A stretch of DNA of 64,000 nt from Streptomyces pinistramenti (lineage in GTDB: Bacteria; Actinomycetota; Actinomycetes; Streptomycetales; Streptomycetaceae), in contig NZ_JAJCXB010000027.1 of assembly GCF_020564935.1 (NCBI RefSeq), positions 1 through 64,000 on the forward strand, given 5' to 3'. The notes under the pieces are model-generated. The model was not told the origin of the DNA and searched no databases. It was given only the letters and a program-made list of their open reading frames with translations. Shown here piece after piece: positions 43,690 to 51,620 of the stretch; position 1 is the stretch's first letter; every line of letters starts with the position of its first letter. Position numbers and translations under genes: made by a program.

Positions 43690-45051
43690 GTGCCCTCACG
43701 TACCACTTCTACGCCGCGAGTTGCCGTACTCGCCGACTCGGACACCCGATGGAAATGGGGCGCTTTGACAGCGTACCGAATCCAGCCGGACGTCCGGCTC
43801 GACGGCTACCTCCTGCGCGGCCGCGCCACTCCCACGGTCCGCCAGCTCGACGAAGTCGGCGCCCGTGCGGAGCAGCTGCGCGAAATCCGCGGCGTCGACT
43901 TCCTCGACCTGATGAGGGACGACGCCGCCTCCGACGCACCGTACGACGTCGTCGTGCTGGCCTGCGTCGGCGGTGCGGTGCAGGCGATGCTGCACGGCCT
44001 CGCCCGCGCCTGGGAGAGCGGCACCGCGGCGGCCGCCCGCCGTCCCGTCGTGGTCACCGGATACGTCGGCGTGGTCTACGAAAAGCTCGCCGACGGGCTG
44101 CTGCTGCGGCACGGCGCGGACGTCGTACTCGCCAACTCCCGGCACGACGCGGACCGTTTCCGCGCGGTCTACCGCGGCGTCGGCGCCGATCCGGGCAGCG
44201 TCGTCGAATGCGCCCTGCCCTTCCTCGGCGGCGCGCCCTACACCGGCGCCCCCGACGGCACGGACCGCCCCTGCACCGTGGTGTTCGCCGCCCAGCCCTC
44301 CGTGCCCGACAGCCGCGCGGACCGTACGTACCTGCTGCGCAGGGCCGTCGAGCACGCCCGCAGGCACCCCGGCCGCGAGGTGCTGATCAAGCTCCGCAGC
44401 AAGCCGGGCGAGCACACCACACACATCGAGGAACTGCCGTACCAGAAGCTCGCCGCCAAGATCCCCGGCGGACTGCCCGCCAACTGCCGCCTGGTGTACG
44501 GCAACATGGGCGAGATCCTGGACCGCACCGACCTGATGGTCACGGTCAGCTCCACCGCCGCCCTGGAATCCCTGCACCGCGGCATCCCCACCGCCGTCCT
44601 CACCGACCTCGGCATCCGCGAGGCGCTCGGCAACCACCACTTCCTCGGCTCCGGCTGCCTCGCCTCCTGGGACGAACTCGACGCCGGACACCGGCCCGAG
44701 CCCGACCCCGCCTGGCTCGCCCGGCAGGGCGTCGCGGCCGACGGCGGATACGAGCGGGCCTTCGACGCCGCCCGCGACCGGGTCACCGCGCTGCGCACCG
44801 CAGACCGCCTGCCGCCGATCACCCCGTACTACACGCCGCGCACCGCCCCCGGTTACCTCCCCGGCATCCTCGCCCGGCACGGCCTTGACCCGCACGGCGC
44901 CCCGCTCGCCGGATACGCGGCCGACGGCCCGCAGACCCCCGGCGGCCTGCGCAAGGTCGCCCGCGACACGGTCCGCGACGCCGCCCGCGGCGCCTACCGC
45001 CACGGCGTGCAGCGCGTCGCCCCCGCCATCCGCCGCTGGGGGCAGCTGTGA
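43690..45051 (+). CDS. DUF6716-type putative glycosyltransferase
   Basis: This 453-residue protein starts RVAVLADSDTRWKWGALTA, then has YDVVVLACVGGAVQAMLHGL and VVTGYVGVVYEKLADGLLLRHGADVVLANS, a Rossmann-like half. The second half has LIKLRSKPGEHTTHIEELPYQKL and VTVSSTAALESLHRGIPTAVL. Its K-x-R and S-S-T-A motifs parallel the H-P and S-T motifs of GT-B sialyl and polysialyltransferases. I recall DUF6716 as the family name. GTG 43690 is favoured by the 7-nt spacing from TAGCGT. It overlaps or abuts the cytidylyltransferase gene and opens the plus-strand operon. Confidence 0.82.
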   Translation: MPSRTTSTPRVAVLADSDTRWKWGALTAYRIQPDVRLDGYLLRGRATPTVRQLDEVGARAEQLREIRGVDFLDLMRDDAASDAPYDVVVLACVGGAVQAMLHGLARAWESGTAAAARRPVVVTGYVGVVYEKLADGLLLRHGADVVLANSRHDADRFRAVYRGVGADPGSVVECALPFLGGAPYTGAPDGTDRPCTVVFAAQPSVPDSRADRTYLLRRAVEHARRHPGREVLIKLRSKPGEHTTHIEELPYQKLAAKIPGGLPANCRLVYGNMGEILDRTDLMVTVSSTAALESLHRGIPTAVLTDLGIREALGNHHFLGSGCLASWDELDAGHRPEPDPAWLARQGVAADGGYERAFDAARDRVTALRTADRLPPITPYYTPRTAPGYLPGILARHGLDPHGAPLAGYAADGPQTPGGLRKVARDTVRDAARGAYRHGVQRVAPAIRRWGQL

Positions 45052-45104
45052 GCACACCGCCCGCCCGCACCCGCAGCCCGCACGGCCCCCGGAAGGAGCC
45101 CGAC

Positions 45105-46415
45105 ATGCCGCACAGTCCGCAGAGCAGCCCGCCGACCGTCGTCGCCGTCATCCCCGCCCGCGGCGGATCCAAGGGCGTACCCGCCAAGAACCTCGCGGCC
45201 GTCGGCGGCGTCCCGCTCGTCGCCCGCGCGGTCCGCGCCTGCCGCGCCGCCCGCCTGGTCACCGACGTCGTCGTCTCCACCGACGACAGCGGCATCGAGG
45301 CCGCGGCCCGCGGCGCGGGAGCCGTCGTCGTCCGCCGCCCCGGCGAGATCGCCGGCGACACCGCCACCAGCGAGGCCGCGGTCCTGCACGCCATGGACGC
45401 CTACGAGGCCGAACGCGGCACCCGGATCGACACCGTCCTCCTCGTCCAGTGCACCAGCCCCTTCCTCACCGGCGACGACGTCGACGGCGTCGCCGCCGCG
45501 ATCGTCGAGGACGGTGCGGACAGCGCGCTGACCGTCGCCCCCTTCCACGGCTTCGTCTGGCGGGACGCCGACGCGGTGGCCGAAGCGGTGGACGCGCTGG
45601 AGCCGGCCGGCGGGCGCGGCGAGTCCTTCGGCGCCGGGTCCATACCGTCCCAGCAGGTCACCGCCACCGCCACGGCCCTCGCCACGTCCGGCGGCTACGG
45701 CGTCAACCACGACTCGTCCTTCCGGCCGCGCCGCCAGGACCGCCCGCAGGACCTCCTGGAGACCGGCGCCGCCTACGGCATGGACGCCGCCGGATTCCGC
45801 GCCGCACGGCACCGCTTCTTCGGCCGCACCGAACTCGTCCGCACCGACCCGGCCCGCGTCCTGGAGATCGACGACCCGCACGATCTGGCCCGCGCCCGCG
45901 CCCTGGCGCCGCTGCTCGACGGGCAGCTGCCCGTCGCGCTGCCGAGCGCCGACGACATCGACGCGGTCGTCCTGGACTTCGACGGCACCCAGACCGACGA
46001 CCGGGTGCTGATCGACGCGGAGGGACGGGAGTTCGTCTCCGTGCACCGCGGCGACGGGCTCGGCATCGCCGCGCTGCGCAAGGAAGGGCTGAAGCTGCTG
46101 ATCCTGTCGTCGGAGCAGAACCCGGTCGTCGCCGCCCGCGCCCGCAAGCTGCGGATCCCGGTCCTGCACGGCATCGACCGCAAGGACCTCGCGCTCAAGC
46201 AGTGGTGCGAGGAGTCCGGCGTCGCCCCCGAGCGGGTGCTCTACGTCGGCAACGACGTCAACGACCTGCCCTGCTTCGACCTCGTCGGCTGGCCGGTCGC
46301 GGTCGCCGGGGCGCACGACGTGGTGCGCGGCGCGGCCCGCGCGGTCACCGCGACCCCGGGCGGCAGCGGAGCGATCCGCGAGATCGCCTCCTGGCTGCTG
46401 GGCCCGTCCCTCTGA
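45105..46415 (+). CDS. CMP-nonulosonate cytidylyltransferase fused to HAD (KdsC-type) phosphatase
   Basis: This 436-residue bifunctional protein has at its N-terminus the NeuA/KdsB-type nucleotide-binding motif IPARGGSKGVPAKNL (16-30), QCTSPF, NHDSSFRPRRQD and the RFFGR block. Residues 290-436 are a KdsC-like HAD phosphatase with nucleophile D291 and acid D293 (LDFDGT), S335, K360/K365 and the D384-x2-D387 motif (VGNDVND). Such fusions dephosphorylate the 9-phosphate ulosonate and activate it with CTP. A low-complexity insert lies at about 158-196. ATG 45105 has GGAAGGAG. A GTG at 45048 overlapping the previous stop is the alternative. Confidence 0.9.
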   Translation: MPHSPQSSPPTVVAVIPARGGSKGVPAKNLAAVGGVPLVARAVRACRAARLVTDVVVSTDDSGIEAAARGAGAVVVRRPGEIAGDTATSEAAVLHAMDAYEAERGTRIDTVLLVQCTSPFLTGDDVDGVAAAIVEDGADSALTVAPFHGFVWRDADAVAEAVDALEPAGGRGESFGAGSIPSQQVTATATALATSGGYGVNHDSSFRPRRQDRPQDLLETGAAYGMDAAGFRAARHRFFGRTELVRTDPARVLEIDDPHDLARARALAPLLDGQLPVALPSADDIDAVVLDFDGTQTDDRVLIDAEGREFVSVHRGDGLGIAALRKEGLKLLILSSEQNPVVAARARKLRIPVLHGIDRKDLALKQWCEESGVAPERVLYVGNDVNDLPCFDLVGWPVAVAGAHDVVRGAARAVTATPGGSGAIREIASWLLGPSL

Positions 46416-46502
46416 CCCACCCGCAACACCTGCAACACCTGTCCATGCAGGCCCTTTTCACCACCTGTACCCCCGCACGACCCACGACGAAGGAACCTCC
46501 CC

Positions 46503-47435
46503 ATGAGCAGCACCTCCCGCCTCCGCACCCTCGGCAACCGCGAGGCCGGCCCCGGCCGCCCCGTCTACGTCACCGGCGAGATCGGCATCAACCACAACGG
46601 CGACCTGGAGAACGCGTTCGCGCTGATCGACGCCGCCGCCGAAGCCGGCTGCGACGCCGTCAAGTTCCAGAAGCGGACCCCGGAGATCTGCACCCCGCGC
46701 GACCAGTGGGACATCGAGCGCGACACCCCCTGGGGCCGGATGACCTACATCGACTACCGCCACCGCGTCGAGTTCGACGAGGACGGCTACCGCGCCATCG
46801 ACGAGTACTGCAAGAAGCGGAACATCGCCTGGTTCGCCTCCCCGTGGGACGTCGAGTCCGTCGCCTTCCTGGAGAAGTTCGACGTGCCCTGCTACAAGGT
46901 CGCCTCCGCCTCCCTCACCGACGACGAGCTGCTGCGCGCCATGCGCGCCACCGGCCGCACCGTCATCCTCTCCACCGGCATGTCCACCCCCAAGCAGATC
47001 CGGCACGCCGTCGAGGTCCTGGGCAGCGACAACATCCTGCTCTGCCATGCCACCAGCACCTACCCGGCCAAGGCCGAAGAGCTGAACCTCCGCATGATCA
47101 ACACCCTTCAGGAGGAGTACCCGAACGTCCCGATCGGCTACAGCGGCCACGAGACCGGCCTCCAGACCACCCTCGCCGCGGTCGCACTCGGCGCCGCCTT
47201 CGTCGAGCGCCACATCACCCTCGACCGCGCCATGTGGGGCTCCGACCAGGCCGCATCCGTCGAGCCGCAGGGCCTGACCCGCCTGGTCCGCGACATCCGC
47301 ACCATCGAGGAGTCCCTCGGCGACGGCATCAAGAAGGTCTACGAGAGCGAGCTGGGCCCGATGAAGAAGCTGCGCCGCGTGAGCGGCGTGGTCGCCGAGG
47401 CGGAGGCCGCCGACCGCGCCCCGGCCTCGGTCTGA
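46503..47435 (+). CDS. NeuB-family nonulosonic acid synthase lacking the SAF domain
   Basis: This 310-residue TIM-barrel synthase condenses phosphoenolpyruvate with a hexose or its phosphate. Motifs are GEIGINHNGD (25-34), KFQKRTPE, VPCYKVASASLTD, STGMST, YSGHETG and ERHITLDR. Typical NeuB proteins run to about 345 residues and end in an antifreeze-like SAF lid; here the chain stops right after KKLRRV with an Ala/Glu tail. With a downstream HAD phosphatase and no NeuC epimerase, the product is more likely Kdn (from mannose-6-phosphate) than sialic acid, by inference. It follows the cytidylyltransferase by 87 nt. Confidence 0.93.
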   Translation: MSSTSRLRTLGNREAGPGRPVYVTGEIGINHNGDLENAFALIDAAAEAGCDAVKFQKRTPEICTPRDQWDIERDTPWGRMTYIDYRHRVEFDEDGYRAIDEYCKKRNIAWFASPWDVESVAFLEKFDVPCYKVASASLTDDELLRAMRATGRTVILSTGMSTPKQIRHAVEVLGSDNILLCHATSTYPAKAEELNLRMINTLQEEYPNVPIGYSGHETGLQTTLAAVALGAAFVERHITLDRAMWGSDQAASVEPQGLTRLVRDIRTIEESLGDGIKKVYESELGPMKKLRRVSGVVAEAEAADRAPASV

Positions 47436-47463
47436 CCGGCGGGAAGGACGGCGGGAGAACACT

Positions 47464-48657
47464 GTGAGCGCATCCGAAGGGGCCTGCGCCACGCCGCCCG
47501 ACGGCGACGAAGCGGCGGCCCCGCCCCAGGAGACCGTGGACCCTCCCGCCCACGGTCTCCTGGGGGTGCCCCGGCAGCGCAGGAGACCGGGCACCGGCGG
47601 CCCGGCACCGGAGCCGGGCGGCGGCACGCTCGCCTTCGTCGAGAGCCCCGTCCAGCTGCTCAACGTCCTGGAATGGGCGCACACCCAGCAGGCCGCCCAG
47701 GTCACCGTCGTCGTCCTCGCGCCGTACGACCCCATGACCCGCGGCCAGCTCCGGCGGATGGCCGAACTCGCCCGCGAAGAAGGCCACACCGTGCGCTGGG
47801 AAGAGGCCCGCGGCGGCGCGAGCGCCCCGCTGCGCACCATCGGCGGACTCACCCCGCTGCTGCGCCGCGCCCGGCGCGTCGTCATCGGCGATCCCTTCTC
47901 GCGTTACGTCCAGCTGCTGCTCACCCTCGCCCGCGCCCGCGACCTGGTGGTCGTCGACGACGGCACCGCCACCATGGAGTTCATCGTCCAACTGGCGCGC
48001 GGCGAACGGCTGGTGCGCTGGCACCGGCACGGCAGCGGACGCGGCGCGCGCGACCTGCTCTTCGCGCCGTTCTCGGCCACCGCACGCCGTCGGCTCACGC
48101 CGGCTCCCGACGGCGGCCGGCGCTCCGTCGGCCTCTTCAGCTCGATGTCCGTCGAACCGCCGCCCGGCGTCCGCGTCACCGCCAACGAATTCGCCTGGAC
48201 CCGCGGCCGTTTCGGCCCGCCCCGGCTCACCCGCGCCGCCGACATCGTCGGCACCTCACTCGTCGAGACGGGGGTGGTGGACACCGAGCGCTACCTGGAA
48301 GCGGTCGGCGCCCTGGCCCGTACGCACGGCGCCACCCGCTACTTCGCGCACCGCAGGGAGCACACCGACAAACTGCACCGGCTCGCGACCGAGACCGGTC
48401 TGGAGGTGGTACGCCCCGACCTGCCACTGGAGTTGATCGCCCGGCGCGGCCCCATCGGGAAGCTGATCCTCAGCTTCCCCTCCACCGTCGTGCACACGCT
48501 GCCGCTCGCCCTGCTCGGCACCGGGGTACGGGTCGCGGTCTGCGACGTGGACCCGGCATGGCTGACGAGCAAGGCGTCACCGCGGGCCCAGGGCTTCCTC
48601 GACGGCGTCACCGGCACCGCCCGTGACGTGCAGCGACTGCCTCCGGGCGAGCCCTGA
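47464..48657 (+). CDS. sialyltransferase-like (GT52/polysialyltransferase-like) glycosyltransferase
   Basis: This 397-residue protein has FVESPVQLLNVLEWAH near 60, VVVDDGTATMEF near 160-172, ATRYFAHRREHTDKL near 290 and LILSFPSTVVHTLPLAL near 337. That is the same order of V-E-S/D-D-G/H-R-x-E/S-T blocks seen in GT52 and related CMP-sialic acid transferases. It probably starts or extends the Kdn-like chain. The first 50 residues are Pro/Gly-rich and contain a DNA hairpin (47524-47565). GTG 47566, just after it, is an in-frame alternative start; GTG 47464 has a GGGAG ribosome binding site. Confidence 0.78.
   Translation: MSASEGACATPPDGDEAAAPPQETVDPPAHGLLGVPRQRRRPGTGGPAPEPGGGTLAFVESPVQLLNVLEWAHTQQAAQVTVVVLAPYDPMTRGQLRRMAELAREEGHTVRWEEARGGASAPLRTIGGLTPLLRRARRVVIGDPFSRYVQLLLTLARARDLVVVDDGTATMEFIVQLARGERLVRWHRHGSGRGARDLLFAPFSATARRRLTPAPDGGRRSVGLFSSMSVEPPPGVRVTANEFAWTRGRFGPPRLTRAADIVGTSLVETGVVDTERYLEAVGALARTHGATRYFAHRREHTDKLHRLATETGLEVVRPDLPLELIARRGPIGKLILSFPSTVVHTLPLALLGTGVRVAVCDVDPAWLTSKASPRAQGFLDGVTGTARDVQRLPPGEP
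47524..47565 (+). repeat. perfect 16-bp inverted repeat at the 5' end of a glycosyltransferase gene
   Basis: The arms 47524-47539 (CCCCAGGAGACCGTGG) and 47550-47565 are exactly complementary around a 10-nt loop. As RNA this is a very stable hairpin. It either lies inside the coding region for residues 21-34 or is an intergenic attenuator/terminator if translation starts at GTG 47566 right behind it. Confidence 0.8.
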
Positions 48658-48658
48658 G

Positions 48659-48679
48659 CCGGGGATGGTGAAGCCCCGG
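48659..48679 (+). terminator. possible terminator of the polymer operon
   Basis: CCGGGG (48659-48664) and CCCCGG (48674-48679) pair over 6 bp directly after the stop codon of the last glycosyltransferase gene. There is no T-run, so the call is modest. Confidence 0.45.
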
Positions 48680-48818
48680 ATCCGTCGAATGAAGCGGTAA
48701 GGGATACCCCTCGGACAGATGGCCCATGCGCCGGGCGGCCCTGAAATTCTCCCCTATGGGGTTGAACTTTTGTTGATCTAGGGTCAGTTGCCCCGGCCGG
48801 GCCCGTAACCTTCCCCGC

Positions 48819-50075
48819 GTGAACCAACTGAAGTCCCGCGCTGCCGATACCGACGACGTCCCCGCGAAGGAGTTGTTCCCCGGCGCCCTGCCCGACCCGC
48901 TGCGCGGCGAACTCATCGCCTTCCGCCGCGACTTGCACATGCACCCCGAGCTGGGGAACCAGGAATTCCGGACCACCGCGGCGATCAAGGCCCGGCTGGA
49001 ACAGGCCGGTCTGCGGCCCCGCGTCCTGGACATCGGCACCGGCCTGGTGTGCGACATCGGCACGGACCCGGGCGGCCTCGCCGACGAGCCCGCCGCCCGC
49101 CCCGTACTCGCCCTGCGCGCGGACATCGACGCGCTGCCCATCCCGGACACCAAGACCGTCTCCTACCGTTCCACGGTCGCCGACCGCGCGCACGCCTGCG
49201 GCCACGACGTGCACACCACCGTCGTGCTCGGCGCCGGCCTGGTGCTGGCCGGCCTCGCCCGCGAAGGGCTGCTGCCGCACCCGGTCCGGCTGATCTTCCA
49301 GCCCGCCGAAGAAGTCCTGCCCGGCGGCGCGTCCGACGCCATCGAGTCCCGCGTACTGGACGGCGTCGGCCGCATCCTGGCCGTGCACTGCGACCCTGGT
49401 GTCGACGCCGGACGGATCGGCCTGCGCACCGGCCCCATCACCTCGGCCTGCGACCGCCTTGAGGTCGCCGTGGACGGCCCCGGCGGCCACACCGCACGCC
49501 CGCACCTGACCACCGACCTGGTCACCGCCGCCGCCCGGATCGCCGTCGACGTCCCGGCCCTGGTCGCCCGCCGCGTCGACGCGCGCTCCGGACTCGCCGT
49601 CACCTGGGGCCGGCTGGACGCGGGCCACGCCTGCAACGTCATCCCGCAGCACGCCGAACTGTCCGGAACGGTGCGCTGCCTGGACCTGGACACCTGGCGC
49701 CGGGCCCCCGACCTCCTGCACGCCGCCATCGACGAGACCGCCGCGCTGCACGGCGCGAAGTCCCAGATCACCTACGTCCGCGGGGTGCCGCCGGTGGTCA
49801 ACGAAGCCGGTTCGGCTCAGTTGCTGCACGACGCGATGGCCGTCCGGCACGGCGCCGCCGCCATCGAGGACACCGAACAGTCCCTGGGCGGCGAGGACTT
49901 CTCCTGGTACCTCGAACACGTACCGGGCGCGATGGCCAGGCTGGGCGTACGGCCGCCCGGCGATCCCGTACGGCACGATCTGCACCGCGGCGACTTCGAC
50001 GTGGACGAGCAGGCGATCCAGGTGGGTGTGGAGCTGTTCACGGCGGCGGCACTGCTGGACGCGGCGCGCTCCTAG
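48819..50075 (+). CDS. M20 family metallo-amidohydrolase
   Basis: This 418-residue M20D-type peptidase/amidohydrolase has HMHPELGNQEF near 45, the metal ligands in ACGHDVHT near 126-133, PAEEVLPGG near 165 and AVHCDPG near 190. A bacterial exopeptidase dimerisation domain follows (about 200-300), then GGEDFSWYLE near the end. Relatives cleave N-acyl or aminoacyl amides such as hippurate or auxin conjugates. The substrate is unknown. GTG 48819 has TAACCT at 48806-48811, 7 nt away, so the mRNA is probably leaderless. It follows the polymer cluster but has its own promoter. Confidence 0.9.
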   Translation: MNQLKSRAADTDDVPAKELFPGALPDPLRGELIAFRRDLHMHPELGNQEFRTTAAIKARLEQAGLRPRVLDIGTGLVCDIGTDPGGLADEPAARPVLALRADIDALPIPDTKTVSYRSTVADRAHACGHDVHTTVVLGAGLVLAGLAREGLLPHPVRLIFQPAEEVLPGGASDAIESRVLDGVGRILAVHCDPGVDAGRIGLRTGPITSACDRLEVAVDGPGGHTARPHLTTDLVTAAARIAVDVPALVARRVDARSGLAVTWGRLDAGHACNVIPQHAELSGTVRCLDLDTWRRAPDLLHAAIDETAALHGAKSQITYVRGVPPVVNEAGSAQLLHDAMAVRHGAAAIEDTEQSLGGEDFSWYLEHVPGAMARLGVRPPGDPVRHDLHRGDFDVDEQAIQVGVELFTAAALLDAARS

Positions 50076-50226
50076 GGGCTGTCGCCCTCCCGGCCGGGGC
50101 GCCCGCCGCGCTCCCCGGCCGCCGCGTCCGCCCGGCCGCCAAGGTCATGCCGACGCATGGATGAAGTAAAGAGAAACCCATGGCGTGTTAAAGCGCGTCT
50201 GACGAACCATCGGATACACATGCCCT

Positions 50227-50251
50227 GGCCCGCTCTTCACGCGAGCGGGCC
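50227..50251 (+). terminator. hairpin between the M20 and methylisocitrate-lyase-like genes
   Basis: GGCCCGCTC (50227-50235) and GAGCGGGCC (50243-50251) form a perfect 9-bp stem with a 7-nt loop. It lies 150 nt after the M20 stop and about 87 nt before the next start, so it could be a terminator or an attenuating leader hairpin. Confidence 0.45.
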
Positions 50252-50337
50252 GCCGCGGCGCCGGGAGCTACCGCGCGCCTTCGAGCGTGCCCGTATCCCG
50301 GGCCGTGTACCCCGCCGGTTCTGTCAGGAGCAGCTTC

Positions 50338-51204
50338 ATGCGTTATGGACAAGCACTGCGTCATGAGATCGCGTCCGAGGGGACGACACCCCTCATCGGC
50401 GTCTACGACATGTACTCGGCGTCGGTCGCCGCCGGCCACTACAACGGTTTCTTCGTGTCCGGCTTCGGATTCGCCGCGTCGCACTACGGACTCCCCGACA
50501 TCGGGTTCATCGCCTGGCCCGACATGGTGGCCTTCGTGGAACGCCTGCGCGGCGCCTTCCCGCGCCACCACCTGCTGGTCGACATCGACGACGGCTACGT
50601 CGACCCCGAGGTGGCCTGCCACGTCGTGCGGCGCCTGGAGCGGATCGGGGCGAGCGGCGTCATCCTGGAGGACCAGAAGCGCCCCCGCAGATGCGGGCAC
50701 GCGGACGGCAAGGTGGTGCTGCCGCTGGAGGAGTACCTGGAGAAGCTCGACCTCGTCCTTGCCAGCCGCAGTGACCTGCTGGTCGTGGCGCGGACGGACG
50801 CCACGGAAGAGGACGACATCCTGCGCCGGGCCGCGGCGCTGGCCGCGACCGACGCGGACGTGGTGCTCGTCGACGGGGTGCGCAGCGTCGACTGGATCCG
50901 CCGCATCCGCAAGGTCGTCGGCGACAAGCCGGTGCTCTTCAACCAGATCGCCGGCGGGAAGTCCCCACGCCTGTCGCTGACCGAGCTGACCGAGCTGGGC
51001 ATCGATGTGGCCATTTACAGCACCCCCTGCCTGTTCGCCGCGCACCGCGCGATGGAAACGGCCATGGCGGAGCTGAAGTTCGCCGACGGCAGGCTTCCGG
51101 CCACCGGGGCGGGCGGCGGCGACATCGGCGTCAAGGAGGCCACCGACCTGCTGGCTCAGAACATCGGGCGGCAGCACCCGCAGCGACAGGCCGTCCTGGC
51201 ATGA
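50338..51204 (+). CDS. isocitrate lyase/PEP mutase superfamily protein (methylisocitrate-lyase-like)
   Basis: This 288-residue protein has GVYDMYSASVA near 26, the metal-binding VDIDDGYVDPE near 82, ILEDQKRPRRCGH near 112-124 and VVARTDA near 150. The RRCGH loop with its cysteine is the catalytic loop of the isocitrate and methylisocitrate lyase branch, so this is a lyase-type member, unlike the family member at 1066-1800. ATG 50338 follows CAGGAG. The stop overlaps the start of a small secreted protein gene by ATGA. Confidence 0.87.
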   Translation: MRYGQALRHEIASEGTTPLIGVYDMYSASVAAGHYNGFFVSGFGFAASHYGLPDIGFIAWPDMVAFVERLRGAFPRHHLLVDIDDGYVDPEVACHVVRRLERIGASGVILEDQKRPRRCGHADGKVVLPLEEYLEKLDLVLASRSDLLVVARTDATEEDDILRRAAALAATDADVVLVDGVRSVDWIRRIRKVVGDKPVLFNQIAGGKSPRLSLTELTELGIDVAIYSTPCLFAAHRAMETAMAELKFADGRLPATGAGGGDIGVKEATDLLAQNIGRQHPQRQAVLA

Positions 51205-51542
51205 CGCCGGGAGCCGGCCCGCGGCACGCACGGCCGCGGCGCCTGAAGCGCCTGGCGGGCGGGGCCACCGTCGCCGCTGCGGTGGTCGGGGAGGTGCTCG
51301 GCGCCGGCGCACTGACGGCCGACGCCGCGGGCCGCTCCCTGATCCTGATCGACAACTCCCACGCGGATTCCTGGCTGGAGATCGACCGGGCCTTCAACCT
51401 CCAACTGGGCGGCGGCGTCACCGGCAGTGACCTCGACGGTGGCGGGACGCACCTCACGTACACCCTGCTGTCCCCGCTGACCCGAGAGGATCGGGGCAAC
51501 CACGGCGAGCCGGCCTCGGCGGGGGAGAAGGAAGAGGAGTGA
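51201..51542 (+). CDS. small putative secreted protein coupled to the lyase
   Basis: The 113-residue protein has an Arg-rich n-region (HARPRRLKRL), a hydrophobic segment near 20-40 and an Ala-x-Ala-like site (ADAAG). A short mature part follows with SLILIDNSHADSWLEIDRAF and an acidic tail. I do not recognise a family. ATGA coupling to a cytoplasmic lyase-like enzyme is odd for a secreted product. The signal peptide call is from composition only. Confidence 0.6.
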   Translation: MTPGAGPRHARPRRLKRLAGGATVAAAVVGEVLGAGALTADAAGRSLILIDNSHADSWLEIDRAFNLQLGGGVTGSDLDGGGTHLTYTLLSPLTREDRGNHGEPASAGEKEEE

Positions 51543-51588
51543 CCCGGTGACCAGGCGGCTTTCCCGGCCGCTATGACCTGACGACCCC

Positions 51589-51620
51589 GAGGGGGCGGTG
51601 GCGCAAGCCTCCGCCCCCTC
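51589..51620 (+). terminator. terminator before the nucleoside operon
   Basis: GAGGGGGCGGTGGC (51589-51602) and GCCTCCGCCCCCTC (51607-51620) pair over 14 bp with one mismatch around a GCAA tetraloop. It isolates the lyase pair from the downstream transporter operon. Confidence 0.75.

Noticed and set aside
45105..47435. Sialic acid (Neu5Ac) synthesis as such
   Set aside because: No NeuC epimerase and no N-acetyltransferase are present, while a 9-phosphate phosphatase domain is; Kdn-like product is the better reading.
44885..47467. 860-codon frame through the polymer cluster
   Set aside because: Arg/Pro-rich out-of-frame reading of the DUF6716, NeuA-HAD and NeuB genes, each of which has clear motifs in its own frame.
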